From: Cephalotus follicularis
Lineage: Eukaryota; Streptophyta; Magnoliopsida; Oxalidales; Cephalotaceae
Length of the DNA: 64,000 nt
NCBI GenBank assembly: GCA_001972305.1
Contig: BDDD01005827.1
Span: 1 to 64,000, forward strand
Direction of reading: 5' to 3'
This document shows, in pieces, positions 1 through 10,389 of the stretch (positions within the stretch are counted from its first letter, which is position 1; the number at the start of each line of letters is the position of its first letter). Under the pieces are notes generated by a model. The model was not told the origin of the DNA. It saw only the letters and a list, made by a program, of their open reading frames with translations, and did not search any database. Made by a program: the position numbers and the translations under genes.

Positions 1-13
1 AGGGGGGTGGAAA
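1..13 (+). other. Polypurine tract of element F
   Basis: A G-rich run (AGGGGGGTGG) lies directly before a TGTAATATCCC LTR start. This is the plus-strand primer position expected just upstream of a 3' LTR, so the LTR that follows is the 3' LTR and the rest of element F lies left of the window. Confidence 0.75.
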
Positions 14-278
14 TGTAATATCCCATTTTTTCGTATAGAATTTTCGGGCTTTTTAAGCTATTTTATGTGGGCTGTCGATTTTTTTTTCGGTTTGTGGACT
101 GCCCATTTTTTGGTTTGTTTTGCTTTTGGCTAGGCTAAGCGGGTTTTGGCCTTAGCCCAGTGGGTTTTGATATTATGTCTATGAATAAATAAAATAATTT
201 TGGCTTTTTATTTACTTGTTAAAAACCATTTTCAGCATTTTTACAAAAAGAAAACCCTATTTTGTGTTAAAAATTGTT

Positions 279-279
<1 letters not shown>

Positions 280-318
<39 letters not shown>

Positions 319-362
319 CCTCTCTCTCTCTCTCCTCGCCATCTCTCCCGTTCTCTCTCCCT
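280..362. repeat. (CT)n microsatellite
   Basis: Near-uninterrupted CT/TC dinucleotides, followed by a GC-rich block. A GA/CT tract beside GC-rich DNA also occurs in LTR I (57300-57375), so this may be the promoter-proximal leader region of the LTR (inference). Confidence 0.9.
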
Positions 363-1285
363 CTCACCTGCTGTCGTCACTGTCGGTACCAATATGGCAT
401 CAGACCCCCGCAACGTCCTGAGTCCACCGCACCCAACCCCTGCACCGACCGACGTCTCCAGCGGCGTGCGCGATGCCTTCTCTCTCCCGGACCTGTTTGG
501 CGTCGATTCTCCCATTCCGGTGATCGGCACGATAAGGCAATCACATATTCGGCATCCTGGCGACGTGAGGAAGCGAACCCGACCGGCCTCGACCCTTGGC
601 GACGCCGAAAAAGCAGATCGGCGCAAAGTCAGCCGCAGTCAAACATCTTTGTTCCGGCCAAACGCGGCAGTTTCACGGCAAACGCACCCCAGATATGTCA
701 TCCCTGGCCTCAAACGGTCCAGATCAGCCCTTCTCAGTGACTGACCGGCGACGCATGACAGACACGCGCCGGCCAGCGGCGGTGCGTGAGCCCACGCGCC
801 GGCGACCCTCCAGCGGGAAATTTTTTTTGGACAGTTTCCGGCTCCGCTCTTCGCATAGGTGTGATCCGTTCCAGTTTCGCAATGTGATTATGACTCTGTG
901 CTCCGTTTCGACTGCTTTCGGTAAACTCTGAACCTTACTCCGTTACATTCTGATTTCAGTTAAATTATATATTTATGTAATCGTTTTACGATATTATGAG
1001 CTGAACTAGTGTTATGATTCGAAATTGGATGAATTGGACAAATTGGACTTACCTTAGTGAATTCAAAAATTATGTTTAGATGAGAATTCTGCGATTAGAC
1101 GTATTAAACGTGTTATTATCTTATATGGTCATGATTAGTGTACAATGACCCATGAGTTGAGGTCTGATTTTATTTCAAGTCCTTATGAGAACGATTTTCT
1201 TTCTGTTAGATGTTTGCCACAACCGATGAGCGGTCTAGAGAAGTCTCGATATATATTCTTGAGGTTGTTTTGGTGATTGCATGAG

Positions 1286-1880
1286 GTACGGATCATTCTT
1301 TCTTTGGCGCTCTTATCGATTTTGTTTGAGTAAAGTCAATTTTATTGTTTAATGATTATGTACGGATACTTTCGTTCTTTGGATATCTTTCTGATTTGAT
1401 CGTAATAAATTCAGTTTCTGTTTTGGAAGTACGGATAACTCTTTCTTTGATACCCTCCTACTGGTTTGTTAAGGAATAAATTTCAGCTTTATCTTTCGTT
1501 ATTGTACGGATTCTCTTTGCTTTGGATTTCTCTGTTGGTTTTGTTTAAATGAATTCGGTTTTATGATTAATGTACGGATTATTCTTTTGTTCTTGGATAC
1601 TCCGTTCGATTTTATTTGAATAAAGTCGGTTATGTTTTTGTACGAATGTTTCGTTCCTTGATATCTCCTTCGGTATTGTTGGGATAAATTCAGTTTTGTT
1701 TTAGTAAATGAAGTACGGATGTCCTTCTTTCTTTGATATCCTTCTGATCTTATTTGAGTTAATTTCAGATTCTGTATTTGGTATGGATTCCCTTTCTTGG
1801 TCATCATCGATCGGTTTTTGATTGAATAAAACCCGTTTTATTGCCTAATGGATATGTACGGAGATTTTCTGTTCCTTGGC
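1286..1880 (+). repeat. Degenerate ~71-bp tandem array inside LTR F
   Basis: The anchor GTACGGAT or a one-base variant recurs at 1286, 1360, 1429, 1504, 1572, 1640, 1713, 1781 and 1856, a spacing of 68-75 bp over nine units. Each unit reads anchor, a T-rich 'TTCTTTGGATATC' block, then 'AATAAATTCAGTTTT'. The units are diverged, so the array is old. Confidence 0.85.
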
Positions 1881-2289
1881 TATCTGACACTCGAACTGAA
1901 AACTGTTTTGCTAAGCATCTTCATTTATGAAAACAACGATGTTTCATGATTTTGATACGTTTCGAATTTAAAGTTGGTTTGACATTTTTAATTGATTCCG
2001 ACTTTATCGATACAATATGTTATGATATGATATGTTATGATACCGTTGTGAGCGTTTTTCGAATATGTTGTGTGAAAATATAATTATGTGATTTAAATTG
2101 ATTTTGATAAATCAATATTTTTAAAATACTGAGTATTGTACCCACCTATGGGGCGTACCATAGGCACGTCGTGGGCCTGGCACGGGGACGTGACACTTCC
2201 GTAGCGGTGTGATTAGACTACGGCATCTCTGAGTGTATGAACAAATCCCATGAGGTGGATTTGTGGATCCGCTATGTATGATAGAGGCG

Positions 2290-2480
2290 TATGAATCGAT
2301 TCTAGTTTATGTGATCTGAGATGTGATCAGATATGTGATCCGAGGTGTGATCGGATATGTGTTATGTGAGAATTGACTATGTAGTGCCGTACACTTCAAT
2401 TCTAGTGGGCATGTGGAATTAGCTACTCCCTTGCTATATGTGATCAGATGTGTGATCTGATATGTGATATGTTATGTGGC
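2290..2480 (+). repeat. Short TGTGATC-type repeats in LTR F
   Basis: Repeated words such as ATGTGATCAGATATGTGATC, in two clusters (about 2308-2365 and 2438-2475), with a 13-15 bp step. The GATCAGATC-like cores are near-palindromic. Confidence 0.6.
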
Positions 2481-2689
2481 TCAGTATGGAACTTATGTTT
2501 TGAAAGGTTTGTCATACGTTTTGAAAGTTACGGATTTGATTTTTATGAAAGCTCATATGTGATTTCAAAGAATGTTTAAACTGATTTATTGCTTAAGATT
2601 TCTGTTTGGAGTTAACTTTGAAATCTTACTGCTTTTAAATTATCGTTTATCATTTACTGCTTTGTTTTGTTAATTAATTTGGTTGTTTC

Positions 2690-3010
2690 GTACTGTTCAG
2701 AAACTGCTTTCTTTTGTTCCGTAAAGTGTTCTATTCTGTTTCGTAGAGTGTTTCATTTCCTAAAATGTTTTGTATCGCATCGTGTTTGTTTTAGATGCTG
2801 TATTGAGCATGATATTGTTTTGTTTCAGATACTGTTTCGTTTCGGTAAACTGCTTTGTTTCGGATACAGTTTTGTTTCGTTCTGTTATGATTCGTAACTG
2901 TTCTGTTTTGTTTCGTAACTGTTCTGTTTTTATTCGTATCTGTTTTGATTCGTAATTATGTTGTTTCGTAACTGATTTGTTTCATAAACTGTTCGTAAAC
3001 TGTTTTATGA
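2690..3010 (+). repeat. TTTCGTAACTGTT minisatellite in LTR F
   Basis: Many degenerate copies of a 17-25 bp word with core TTTCGTAACTGTTYTGTT, clearest at 2880-3005. T-rich on the plus strand and non-coding. Confidence 0.7.
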
Positions 3011-3397
3011 TTCTATATCTGTACTGAGGTTTGCTCAGCCGCGTTTTTGTTTTTCATGCGGCAGGTTTTCAGGGACAGTATGGGCAAGTGTGATGAGAGA
3101 GTTACCCTATGTCAGAGGATCATCTAGGAGTTTGATCTGGTTATGTTCTTAGTAGTATTATGGTCGTGTATAGGTCAGTTATCTAAACAGTATTGTGATT
3201 TTGGTTTATGACAAAGTTTTCAGATTATGTTTCAGATTCAGTTTATGTTCCATGATGATACATGTTTTTAGATTTTTAGAACCACCACGTATTGATGAGG
3301 ATTAAGATTAAGATCTTGATATGTTTTTAGTTCAGTTTTGTGTGACACACCGATCCCGAATCAGGAGTGATCCCGGTTCCGAATCGGGGGTGTTACA

Positions 3398-3451
3398 GTT
3401 GACACCTTCACCGGCTCTACGCCATCCCCTTCGTCCTCTTCGGAGATCCAT
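3398..3451 (-). pseudogene. Gag N-terminus of element D1, cut by LTR F
   Basis: On the minus strand an ATG at 3451 opens a frame of 18 codons starting MDLRRGRRGWRRAGEG, very like the start of D2 gag (MNLRRGRRGRRRADEG) and the basic starts of A and B gag (MDRRRTRAR). The frame ends where LTR F begins. A TATAG|GAAAC acceptor-like site lies just before the ATG. The rest of D1 gag-pol is not in the window. Confidence 0.75.
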
Positions 3452-3540
3452 TCGGTTTCCTATATGGAATGACAAAATCATTAGGAAACAATTCACTAAA
3501 TTTCTGAGAAACTTATCCCAGCTTAGCATATATGGAATAT

Positions 3541-3552
3541 GCTCTGATACCA
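3541..3552 (-). other. Primer binding site of D1 (tRNA-iMet)
   Basis: The minus strand reads TGGTATCAGAGC, complementary to the 3' end of plant initiator tRNA-Met, 3 bp inside the LTR end. It shows that the adjoining LTR is the 5' LTR of a minus-strand element. Confidence 0.9.
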
Positions 3553-4897
3553 TGCTGTCACACCCCGTATTTCCATTCACGTATAATGGACAAGCATATG
3601 TGGTGATATCAGAGATAAGCATAAATAATATTTCAGCACAATTCATAAATAAATTTGCGGAAGTATTCGATAAGCCGAAATATAAATACAAGCCGTCCGC
3701 ATGCATCCCATACTACGTGCGGGTAAAACCAACAATTATACTTGTACATAAGAAAGTACAACAGTAACACGGAGTGTGATCCGTTCGATGCAATACAATA
3801 CAGTACATCATCAACATTAAAATAACAACCTTAAATAACAATAGAAGCTCTCTAAGCTTCAGTGGCAATCTCCCGAGTCTTCGCTTAATCTTTAATTGTA
3901 GGGGTTAGCCGTTGTCCTCACTTGGCTAAGTAGGAAGATAATGCATGATAAGGAATATATGAATGCAACAGGTATGACAGTTTATATCAAATGACATTTA
4001 AATGAGCCAATATATGAGCAATCATGCCAAGTGGCCATAAACAATCCATATGCAAGAATACCGCACAAGGGTACAATCAATTCATCCCTCACTTGGGTGT
4101 CACATGTCGCTAACTCCTAGCACCAACAGTGCACCACCTATCTATCACCCTACGCTCCGAGGATGATAGATAAGGTAACACTTACTACTGGTGTTGGCGG
4201 GTACTTTAACAATCAATCTCTGCATAGCAGAACACTTGGCGATACTCTGGCCAACTCCTGGCACCCAGAATCACATTCCGTAGTCAGTGACATCCTCCGT
4301 CACTCAACCACGGCAATAATAGACAATCAATACAAGCATTTCAATAATAATATTACATATATCGGCAATATGCAATAGAAAAGTAGTTTTGTTTAGAAAC
4401 TATGACAAGTCACTTATCGTACATCTCTTCGGAGGAAAACGATATCAATTCAATAATGGTTTCCAGTTTGGGAAACAAAACAGTAGGTACCTCTCATATA
4501 GGAGGAAAATCAGTAGTTCATTTTGCAATAATTATTCACTTGAAAATGATAGTTGATCTCATGATTTGGGTACATAGCCCATAATTGGTTTCAATTGTTG
4601 AAATTCAAGTACTAGTGGTGTTAAATGACACCAAAACAGTTTATACTAATATGACAGTAGCATATTCAGTATCAATATCACAATCAGTAGCTCTTGTAAA
4701 TAATAGTTTCCATTTGAAAATGGTGTTTAACCATGAATTGTGCATATAGCACATAGTTCGTTCGATCGTTGAAATATAAGTGGTAGCGATGTTAAGTAAC
4801 ATCAAACAGTGTATACTATATGGTGGTAACATATACAATTCAGTAACGGTACCAAACAGTAGCAATTCAATCAATGTTATGCAATTTCTACCCAGAA

Positions 4898-5016
4898 CAG
4901 TCGACTGCCCTCAAGAATAGTCGACTGTTTTGGTTGTGTAGTCGATTGTTTTGGCTTGGCAGTCGACTGGATATTTTGAGTAGTCGACTGCCATGAGCTC
5001 CAGTCGACTGCCTCTG
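4898..5016. repeat. GTCGAC palindrome array 2 of LTR D1 (AGTCGACTG spelling)
   Basis: Six copies of AGTCGACTG, or one-mismatch forms, in 120 bp. They sit about 1260-1377 bp from the LTR start, the same place where D2 carries GCGTCGAC-type motifs. Confidence 0.9.
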
Positions 5017-6019
5017 CCCAGAAAATGCAGGCAGTAGCAAGTCATGCAGTTCAAGTTCAATTTCCAATCAATTCAACACATGTAATCATGCAGAAAATAG
5101 ACATACACTATGCATACTATATCTTCCATAACATATCATTACCCCTACCTCAAATCGCTATCCCAAGATCAATTGAGTTTGATCTTTCTCTTTGAGTTCC
5201 AAGTCTCTTTTCACCAATCACTATTTCAATCCAGCAAGTTCAATCTATGTATGCATGTTTATGTATACATGCATTAGTACCAGTAGGTTTCAATAACTCT
5301 AACAATAGTTTAACACTAGCTCATTGAGTCTTATCATCACTCTTACCATTGTACCACTTTCTCTTTGAACTCTATGCCAATTATCATTAAATTTTGAGTT
5401 CATGGATCTTAACTTGTTTTGACAGAAGTTGCATTTACATTTAGGAACCCAGTAAGCATATTCATGACATTAACAACAACTAAAAATCCATTCTAGAGTT
5501 TATAGTCACCAATTCCACTCGATCCACTCACTACTTCCCATTTCAATTCAAAAGGTTGTTAATTCTAATCCATTAATAGAAGATATTAATATTCTTAGCC
5601 ATATTATCATCATATCAACAAAGAATTCGAATCAAGGACTTACCAAGAGTCCAAAGCTTCCAAGTCCTCCTTGGTGCTTTCTACAAGTCCTCCAATGCAA
5701 GCTCCAATAATTCCTCTCTTAACTCAATGTTTCTAACACTCATATCACAATTCAATCAGCTGATATAAGTCTCAAAGATTTATGAATTCGTCAGATTCCT
5801 TCTCCAAGTCACATACACTCACTTTTTCTTTCTTTTCTTTCCATCACATGCATCCCTTTCTTCACTTTTCTCTCATAATATTTCAATTTGTAGGTTGTAG
5901 GTCTGCAGAGAACATGCAAACATTCACTTTTGCATTTTCTGGCATATGGTGAAACGCATGTGCCTCCGACCCATCTGTCATTCTTGTCCCTGCACATGCC
6001 AGGAATCTGTCCTAGGCAA

Positions 6020-6110
6020 TTCCAGTCGACTGGCTATAGTGGGCAATCGACTGCCTCCAACACGTAGCAAACAGTCGACTGTTGCCCTGTGACAGTCGGC
6101 TGTTTGGGCT
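6020..6110. repeat. GTCGAC palindrome array 1 of LTR D1
   Basis: Four motifs (CAGTCGACTGG, CAATCGACTG, CAGTCGACTGTTG, CAGTCGGCTG) about 165-255 bp from the LTR start, upstream of the TATA-like box. Confidence 0.85.
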
Positions 6111-6275
6111 AGTTTAGGGCTTCTTAACTTTGATACTTCTCCAATTGCACACCCATCCATCCCAAGCATTTACCAAACATAGAAATCAAAATAATTGGAT
6201 AAATAACTCAATTAAAATGTATATTTTACGTCAAAATTGGATCAATATACATTAATTGAATTTGCGGTTATTACA

Positions 6276-6828
6276 TTACTGTACTGTTAAACATATATAT
6301 TTTTCCATATATATATAAACCGGTATTTTACTGTACTGTATAACTATGCATCCATTACATGACATGCATTTAATGTTGTTCCCAAATTACTTTTATGACT
6401 TAGCTGAGTGAGGACAAAGGCTAACCCCCCCACTTTACAGATTGATGCAGTAGACTGGTTGGACTAGCTTGGATGAAGATCAAGCCTTTATGTATTGTTG
6501 TCGATTTTATTTTCTTCTGGATTGTAATAAACTAGTTTTGTTTTAAGGACTACTGATGTACTGTACTGATGGTTATCTATTGTACTTTACTTTTGGGTTA
6601 ATGTTTTGCGATCACGCTCCGTTTGGTGGGCTTTTAACAATGACACACATGTTTTGAGTAGCGTGTAGTATGGGATGCACGTTACGTGTTTTCAGCTTAT
6701 GAGTTTTAATGCTTTTGTAACTAATGTGTTTTTGAAAAGTTAAATTTTATGGTATTTGCTAAGCTGAATCTTAATGTTAATTGCCTTTACCGCTTCTATG
6801 TGTGTTTACCCAAAACCGGGGCGTGACA
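6276..6828 (+). mobile_element. B-like LTR, 3' part only (B')
   Basis: This matches the last ~550 bp of LTR B (9755-10307): TTACTGTACTGTTAA, AT-rich tract, the GAGTGAGGACAAAGGC block at about 6408, a 'CACGCTCCGTTTGGTGGGC' block, and end GGGGCGTGACA. Its 5' part is displaced to the left by the D1 insertion at 6275/6276. It is inserted in LTR E1, which starts again at 6829. Confidence 0.75.
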
Positions 6829-7633
6829 TACACACTGTCTGTGTCATAAGCAATAGAACTAAGATAACCCTAACCATATCAACCCTCCCTTAATGATAGT
6901 CCCTTTTAATACAATGTCCCCTATAGGTCTTCCCACAATGCGGTGTCACCCCCGTAGGTCACCTTTAAAGTGGGTTCCCATAGGTTCGTACAATTTTCAT
7001 ACTATGTGGTCAAACACCTCTAACCTTCATGATAGAAATGAAGATCATAATGGGTTATCTCCTCAAGTCTCAAACAATAACAAACCATATAAAACCCGTA
7101 ACCCATGACCCTATAATCGTTGAAATGATAGGGACCTAACTCGAAAGGATCACGTAGGATCCATCCGTCAAAACCCTTTTTATAACTACTGTCATAACCC
7201 TTTTCCCTAATCATTTTCTCGGTCCCTATCGAAGTAAATAAACAATGGAGAGGAGTCCCAACTAGGAGATTCGTGTCCAAATCATCCTAATTAAACTAAC
7301 CTAGCAATTTATCAAAAACCTCTTTAAAAATCCATTTTGAAGATTGATTTGAAGATCAATTGTTTTAAAGAAGGGTTCACATAGGTTACACGGTCTTAGG
7401 AAGGCTTCCTATAGAACCCATTTGAAGATAAAAGTGTTCGGGGTTGAAACCATGTTGTTTTGTGTGAAAACAGGGCATAAAGCGTCAACTATTAAGCGCT
7501 AAGCACAGACAGTTTGATGCCAAGCATCGACGGTTTATGTACTTATGCCAAATCATCGATGATAGAGCAAAGTATCGACAGTTTATGCACCAGGCAAAGC
7601 GTCGAAAATTTATGCTCTAGCGTCGAGGGTTTG
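6829..7633 (-). mobile_element. LTR E1, left part
   Basis: About 400 bp align with 48841-49249 (LTR E2): the shared blocks 'ATGCGGTGTC', 'AAAGTGGGTTCC', 'ACCTTCATGA' and 'GGGATCCATCCGTCAAAACC' (with small differences) occur in the same order. The end of this part (7490-7630) carries GCGTCGAC-type motifs. The segment stops at the B insertion and resumes at 17703. No coding sequence is visible. Confidence 0.65.
7490..7630. repeat. GTCGAC-type motif array in LTR E1
   Basis: Repeated AAGCGTCAAC, AAGCATCGACGG, AAATCATCGATG, AAGTATCGACAG and AAGCGTCGAAAA-like words every 25-40 bp, a decayed form of the AAGCGTCGACGCTT spelling. Confidence 0.7.
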
Positions 7634-7805
7634 TGTAACCCCCGTGGTTTTCCTGCACTATAATTTCACAATGTAAATGTATTTTATTTGTGGAATTAAT
7701 AAAATGATGGATTTTTTGAATTTGATGATGTTTTCCCAAACCATGATGATGTTGATTTTGATCAATTATATACTTAGAAGTGTGATTACTTGGCAATTAT
7801 ACTGG

Positions 7806-7965
7806 ATGTAGTCGACTGGTATGGAGCACCAGCCAACTGGATGGCTGTATATGGGGACAGTCGACTGGTAGGATGAACCCGTCGACTGGCCAACTGTCGT
7901 GACACTTGGAAACATACTACCAGGCGAACAGCCGACTACCAGGGAAAGGCAGCCGACTGGATCAT
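7806..7965. repeat. GTCGAC palindrome array 1, LTR B 5' copy
   Basis: AGTCGACTGG, AGCCAACTGG, AGTCGACTGG, CGTCGACTGG, AGCCGACTACC and AGCCGACTGG at 20-40 bp steps, about 172-330 bp from the LTR start and upstream of the TATA-like box. Confidence 0.9.
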
Positions 7966-8441
7966 GCTCTGTTTGTTGCATGTGATAGAAATCACATGTT
8001 ACAACTGACATTGGAAGTAGATGCCACCTGTGCTTCATGCAGCCGAAGGAAGGGATGTAAGGGACACCTGTGGATCATGCAATACTTGATGGGGCAGAGA
8101 AATTGGCTCTGTGAGTGTGTGCATGTATGTGAATGGGAGAGTGTGGCATTTAGTGCCATGTGAGGAGTGAAGGAAGAAGAGGAGGAAAGGCTCTGCATAA
8201 AAACGTTCCACTCATTCCCTTTCGTCTTGGTACTGATAGAACAAAGAACCAAGAGGACAGTAGTGAGAAAAACACAAAGAAAAGAGAGTGTTCACCATTG
8301 TTGAAGCTTGGAGTTCGGGTTGGATCTGTTGGGTTGTTCTTGGAGCTGCTGGGCTTGGAGTTGGAGCTTCTGGAGAGCTCAGAACATCACTGATAGGAAC
8401 ACAAAGAGGTGGGCTTACAGATTCCTAACTTGGAATCAAAG

Positions 8442-8443
8442 GT
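8442..8443 (+). promoter_or_regulatory. Candidate 5' splice site in LTR B
   Basis: AATCAAAG|GTAGGGG, 808 bp into the LTR and downstream of the TATA-like box. The same AGGTAGGGG word is found in LTRs A, D, H and J (E has AGGTAGGTT). Use as a splice donor is an inference. Confidence 0.45.
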
Positions 8444-8771
8444 AGGGGAAGTTGTAATGGCATTTTAAGTTTAAACTTACTGCATGTTCCATGATTTGAA
8501 ATGCCTGGTTTGTGAGTTGTAGCTACTGAATTTTGAATGTGGTTACTACTGTTTCCAACTGCTATGCCTGCCTACTGACAATCAATGTGATTATTGTGCA
8601 TGCATGTTGAACCTTATAGGCCTTTGGCTTGCATGATGAAATGAATGTTGGATAAACTATTATATGGATGATATGACAACCTGTAGTTGTATTTCCTGTC
8701 CCTGAGCTTAAGTTATCTGCTTACCATGATCCGTTAGAGTAGTTAGATCGATTTACATGCCACTGGTTCGC

Positions 8772-9030
8772 GGAGCAGCCGACTGTCGAAGGAAGTCAGT
8801 CGACTACTCAATGAGACCAGTCGACTGCCAATGGAAAGCAGTCGACTGTTCAAACTTCATACTGCCCAGGAAATGGTAATCTGGGAATGTTCTCATAACA
8901 GTCGACTGTTGAAGAACAACAGTCGACTCCCTAAATGACAGTCGACTGGTAGAAGGAACCAGTCGACTACTGATACTGCTCGACCCAGAACAGTCGACTG
9001 GTAAGGATTCCAGTCGACTGGTTGGACTGC
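8772..9030. repeat. GTCGAC stem-loop array 2, LTR B 5' copy
   Basis: Ten or so motifs, several paired as extended hairpins. AGTCGACTGC/GCAGTCGACT has arms 8819-8828 and 8838-8847. AGTCGACTGTTG/CAACAGTCGACT has arms 8900-8911 and 8917-8928 with loop AAGAA. AGTCGACTGGT/ACCAGTCGACT has arms 8940-8950 and 8958-8968 with loop AGAAGGA. AGTCGACTGG/CCAGTCGACT has arms 8992-9001 and 9010-9019. The bases outside the core differ between pairs but match within a pair. Confidence 0.92.
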
Positions 9031-10310
9031 TGATTGCCTAAAACGATACGAAACGATCCCGGTTCCTTCTAGGATGCATTTGAGCATTTGTATGCATTGC
9101 ATATATACTGTTTACTGCCTGTTTGTACTGCTTGTACTCAAATTATGATTTCTAATGTGTTGTTACTTTAGAAATGCATATGTGAATCGAGACTGCTATT
9201 TTGATTACAAACGAGTATTGATATCGTATTTTCAAACATCTTTGGAAAGCGATTTCCACTACTGAAACTGTTTAAACGTGTTTTCTACTGAAAATGCAAT
9301 ATTTCAAATGTTATCACTTTTGAAACATTTTGGAAATAACCTGCCTGTTGTGGATCTAAACGATCACTACTGTCCTGTTTACTGTACTGTTACTGCTTGA
9401 ATTCACTATTTGCTCTGTGAATTGTTATATATTTGTGCTTGAGCCACTAGCTGCATGGCGGAGGCTGCCAGCGCCGGTTAGTGGTGTGCTTGACCCAGGG
9501 GCCAGGAGTATGGCTGGGTCACTCACTGTACTGTTGTCTCGCTCGGTTGCCTGAAGTAGGGACCGGAGTGGGAGTGTAACGTAGGGCCAGGAGTTGGCGG
9601 CGTTACACATACTGCCTGTTGTTGTGGTCCTATGTGGACATCCTGTACTGCATGTTGGTATTTCTCGAACATTACTGTGGTTGTTGATGTAGCCCTGGCC
9701 GGGTTACTACTGTACTGTTTCTGCATACATATAATTTCTTATATATGTACCCACTAATATTTTACCGTACTGTTAAATATATATATTTTCGTATATATAT
9801 AAACTGGAATTTCTACTGTACTGCATCATCCATGCATCCATATCATGACATGCATTATGTTGATCCCGAGTTACTTTTATGACTTAGCCGAGTGAGGAAA
9901 AAGGCTAACCCCCTACTTTACAGATTGATGTTGTGGACCTGTTGGATTGACATGGACGAAGAGCAAGCGTTATGTTGTTCTTAGTTTTACTATTCTCCTG
10001 TTTTGTAATAACTAAGTTGTTAACAGATTTCAGATGTACCATTTTTACGGATTTGTTTTATGATTGATTTAAACTTGTAATGTGATCACGCTCCATTTTG
10101 CGGGCGATTAACAATGATGGACTTGTTGAGTAGCGTGTAGTATGGGATTCACGTTACGGATTTCACAGCTTATGGATTTTTAAATGCTTCCGCGACTGAC
10201 ATCTAGTTTAAAGTTTAAATTTTATGGTTGTTACATGAGCTGTATTTATCTGTTAATTGCCTTTACTGCTTTAATGTTCGTCTCTCTCTTTAAAACGGGG
10301 TGTGACAGAG

Positions 10311-10322
10311 TGGTATAAGAGC
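10311..10322 (+). other. Primer binding site of element B
   Basis: TGGTATAAGAGC, one mismatch from the tRNA-iMet complement TGGTATCAGAGC, 3 bp after the 5' LTR. Confidence 0.85.
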
Positions 10323-10389
10323 ATATTCCAAATATGCTTAGCTAGGATACTTTCCTTGGCAATTAATGAATTATTTCCTAGAGTCGTGA

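Larger units (their letters stand above)
14..3397 (+). mobile_element. 3' LTR of Ty3/gypsy-like element F (about 3.4 kb)
   Basis: The segment starts TGTAATATCCC and ends GGGTGTTACA, the TG...CA ends of a plant LTR. The last 220 bp or so are repeated in reverse complement at 61232-61460 (LTR F'), which fixes the 3' end. It interrupts the gag leader of minus-strand element D1, so it is younger than D1. Internally it holds a CT microsatellite, a GC-rich stretch (about 400-870) where several frames are open on both strands, a 71-bp tandem array and two shorter repeat arrays. I see no convincing gene. Several ORFs over the CT/GC-rich part come from low stop-codon density. The left TSD is outside the window; the right one would be GTTGA at 3398-3402. 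Confidence 0.8.
3556..6275 (-). mobile_element. 5' LTR of Ty3/gypsy element D1
   Basis: On the minus strand it starts TGTAATAACCGCAAATTC and ends GGGGTGTGACA, the same ends as both LTRs of D2 (20412-23123 and 41417-44075) and nearly the same length (2.72 kb). The conserved LTR blocks are present (rc of GAGGACAAAGGCTAAC near 3905-3925; rc of AGGTAGGGG near 5141-5150). A TATA-like CTTATATCAGCTG lies near 5757-5770. It is inserted in a B-like LTR that resumes at 6276. Confidence 0.85.
7634..10307 (+). mobile_element. 5' LTR of element B
   Basis: Starts TGTAACCCCC and ends GGGGTGTGACA (2674 bp), aligning end to end with 15015-17702 with scattered substitutions. Order of signals: palindrome array 1, TATA-like GCATAAAA (about 8196), AGGTAGGGG donor-like site (8442), palindrome array 2, CCAGGAGTTGGC block (about 9588), GAGTGAGGAAAAAGGC block (about 9892), CACGCTCC..GCGGGCG block (about 10087) and GTAGTATGGGAT block (about 10136). 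Confidence 0.95.

Noticed and set aside
216..931. Overlapping ORFs on both strands near the CT repeat
   Set aside because: They lie in a CT repeat and GC-rich LTR DNA where stops are rare in several frames at once. No domain, and the region is inside LTR F.
6276..6828. B' as the 3' LTR of B itself
   Set aside because: B has its own two LTRs and target duplication. B' differs in sequence and has an independent junction at 6828/6829.
10311..10322. tRNA gene at the primer sites
   Set aside because: Only the 12-nt complement of the tRNA 3' end is present; no cloverleaf or A/B boxes around any primer site.
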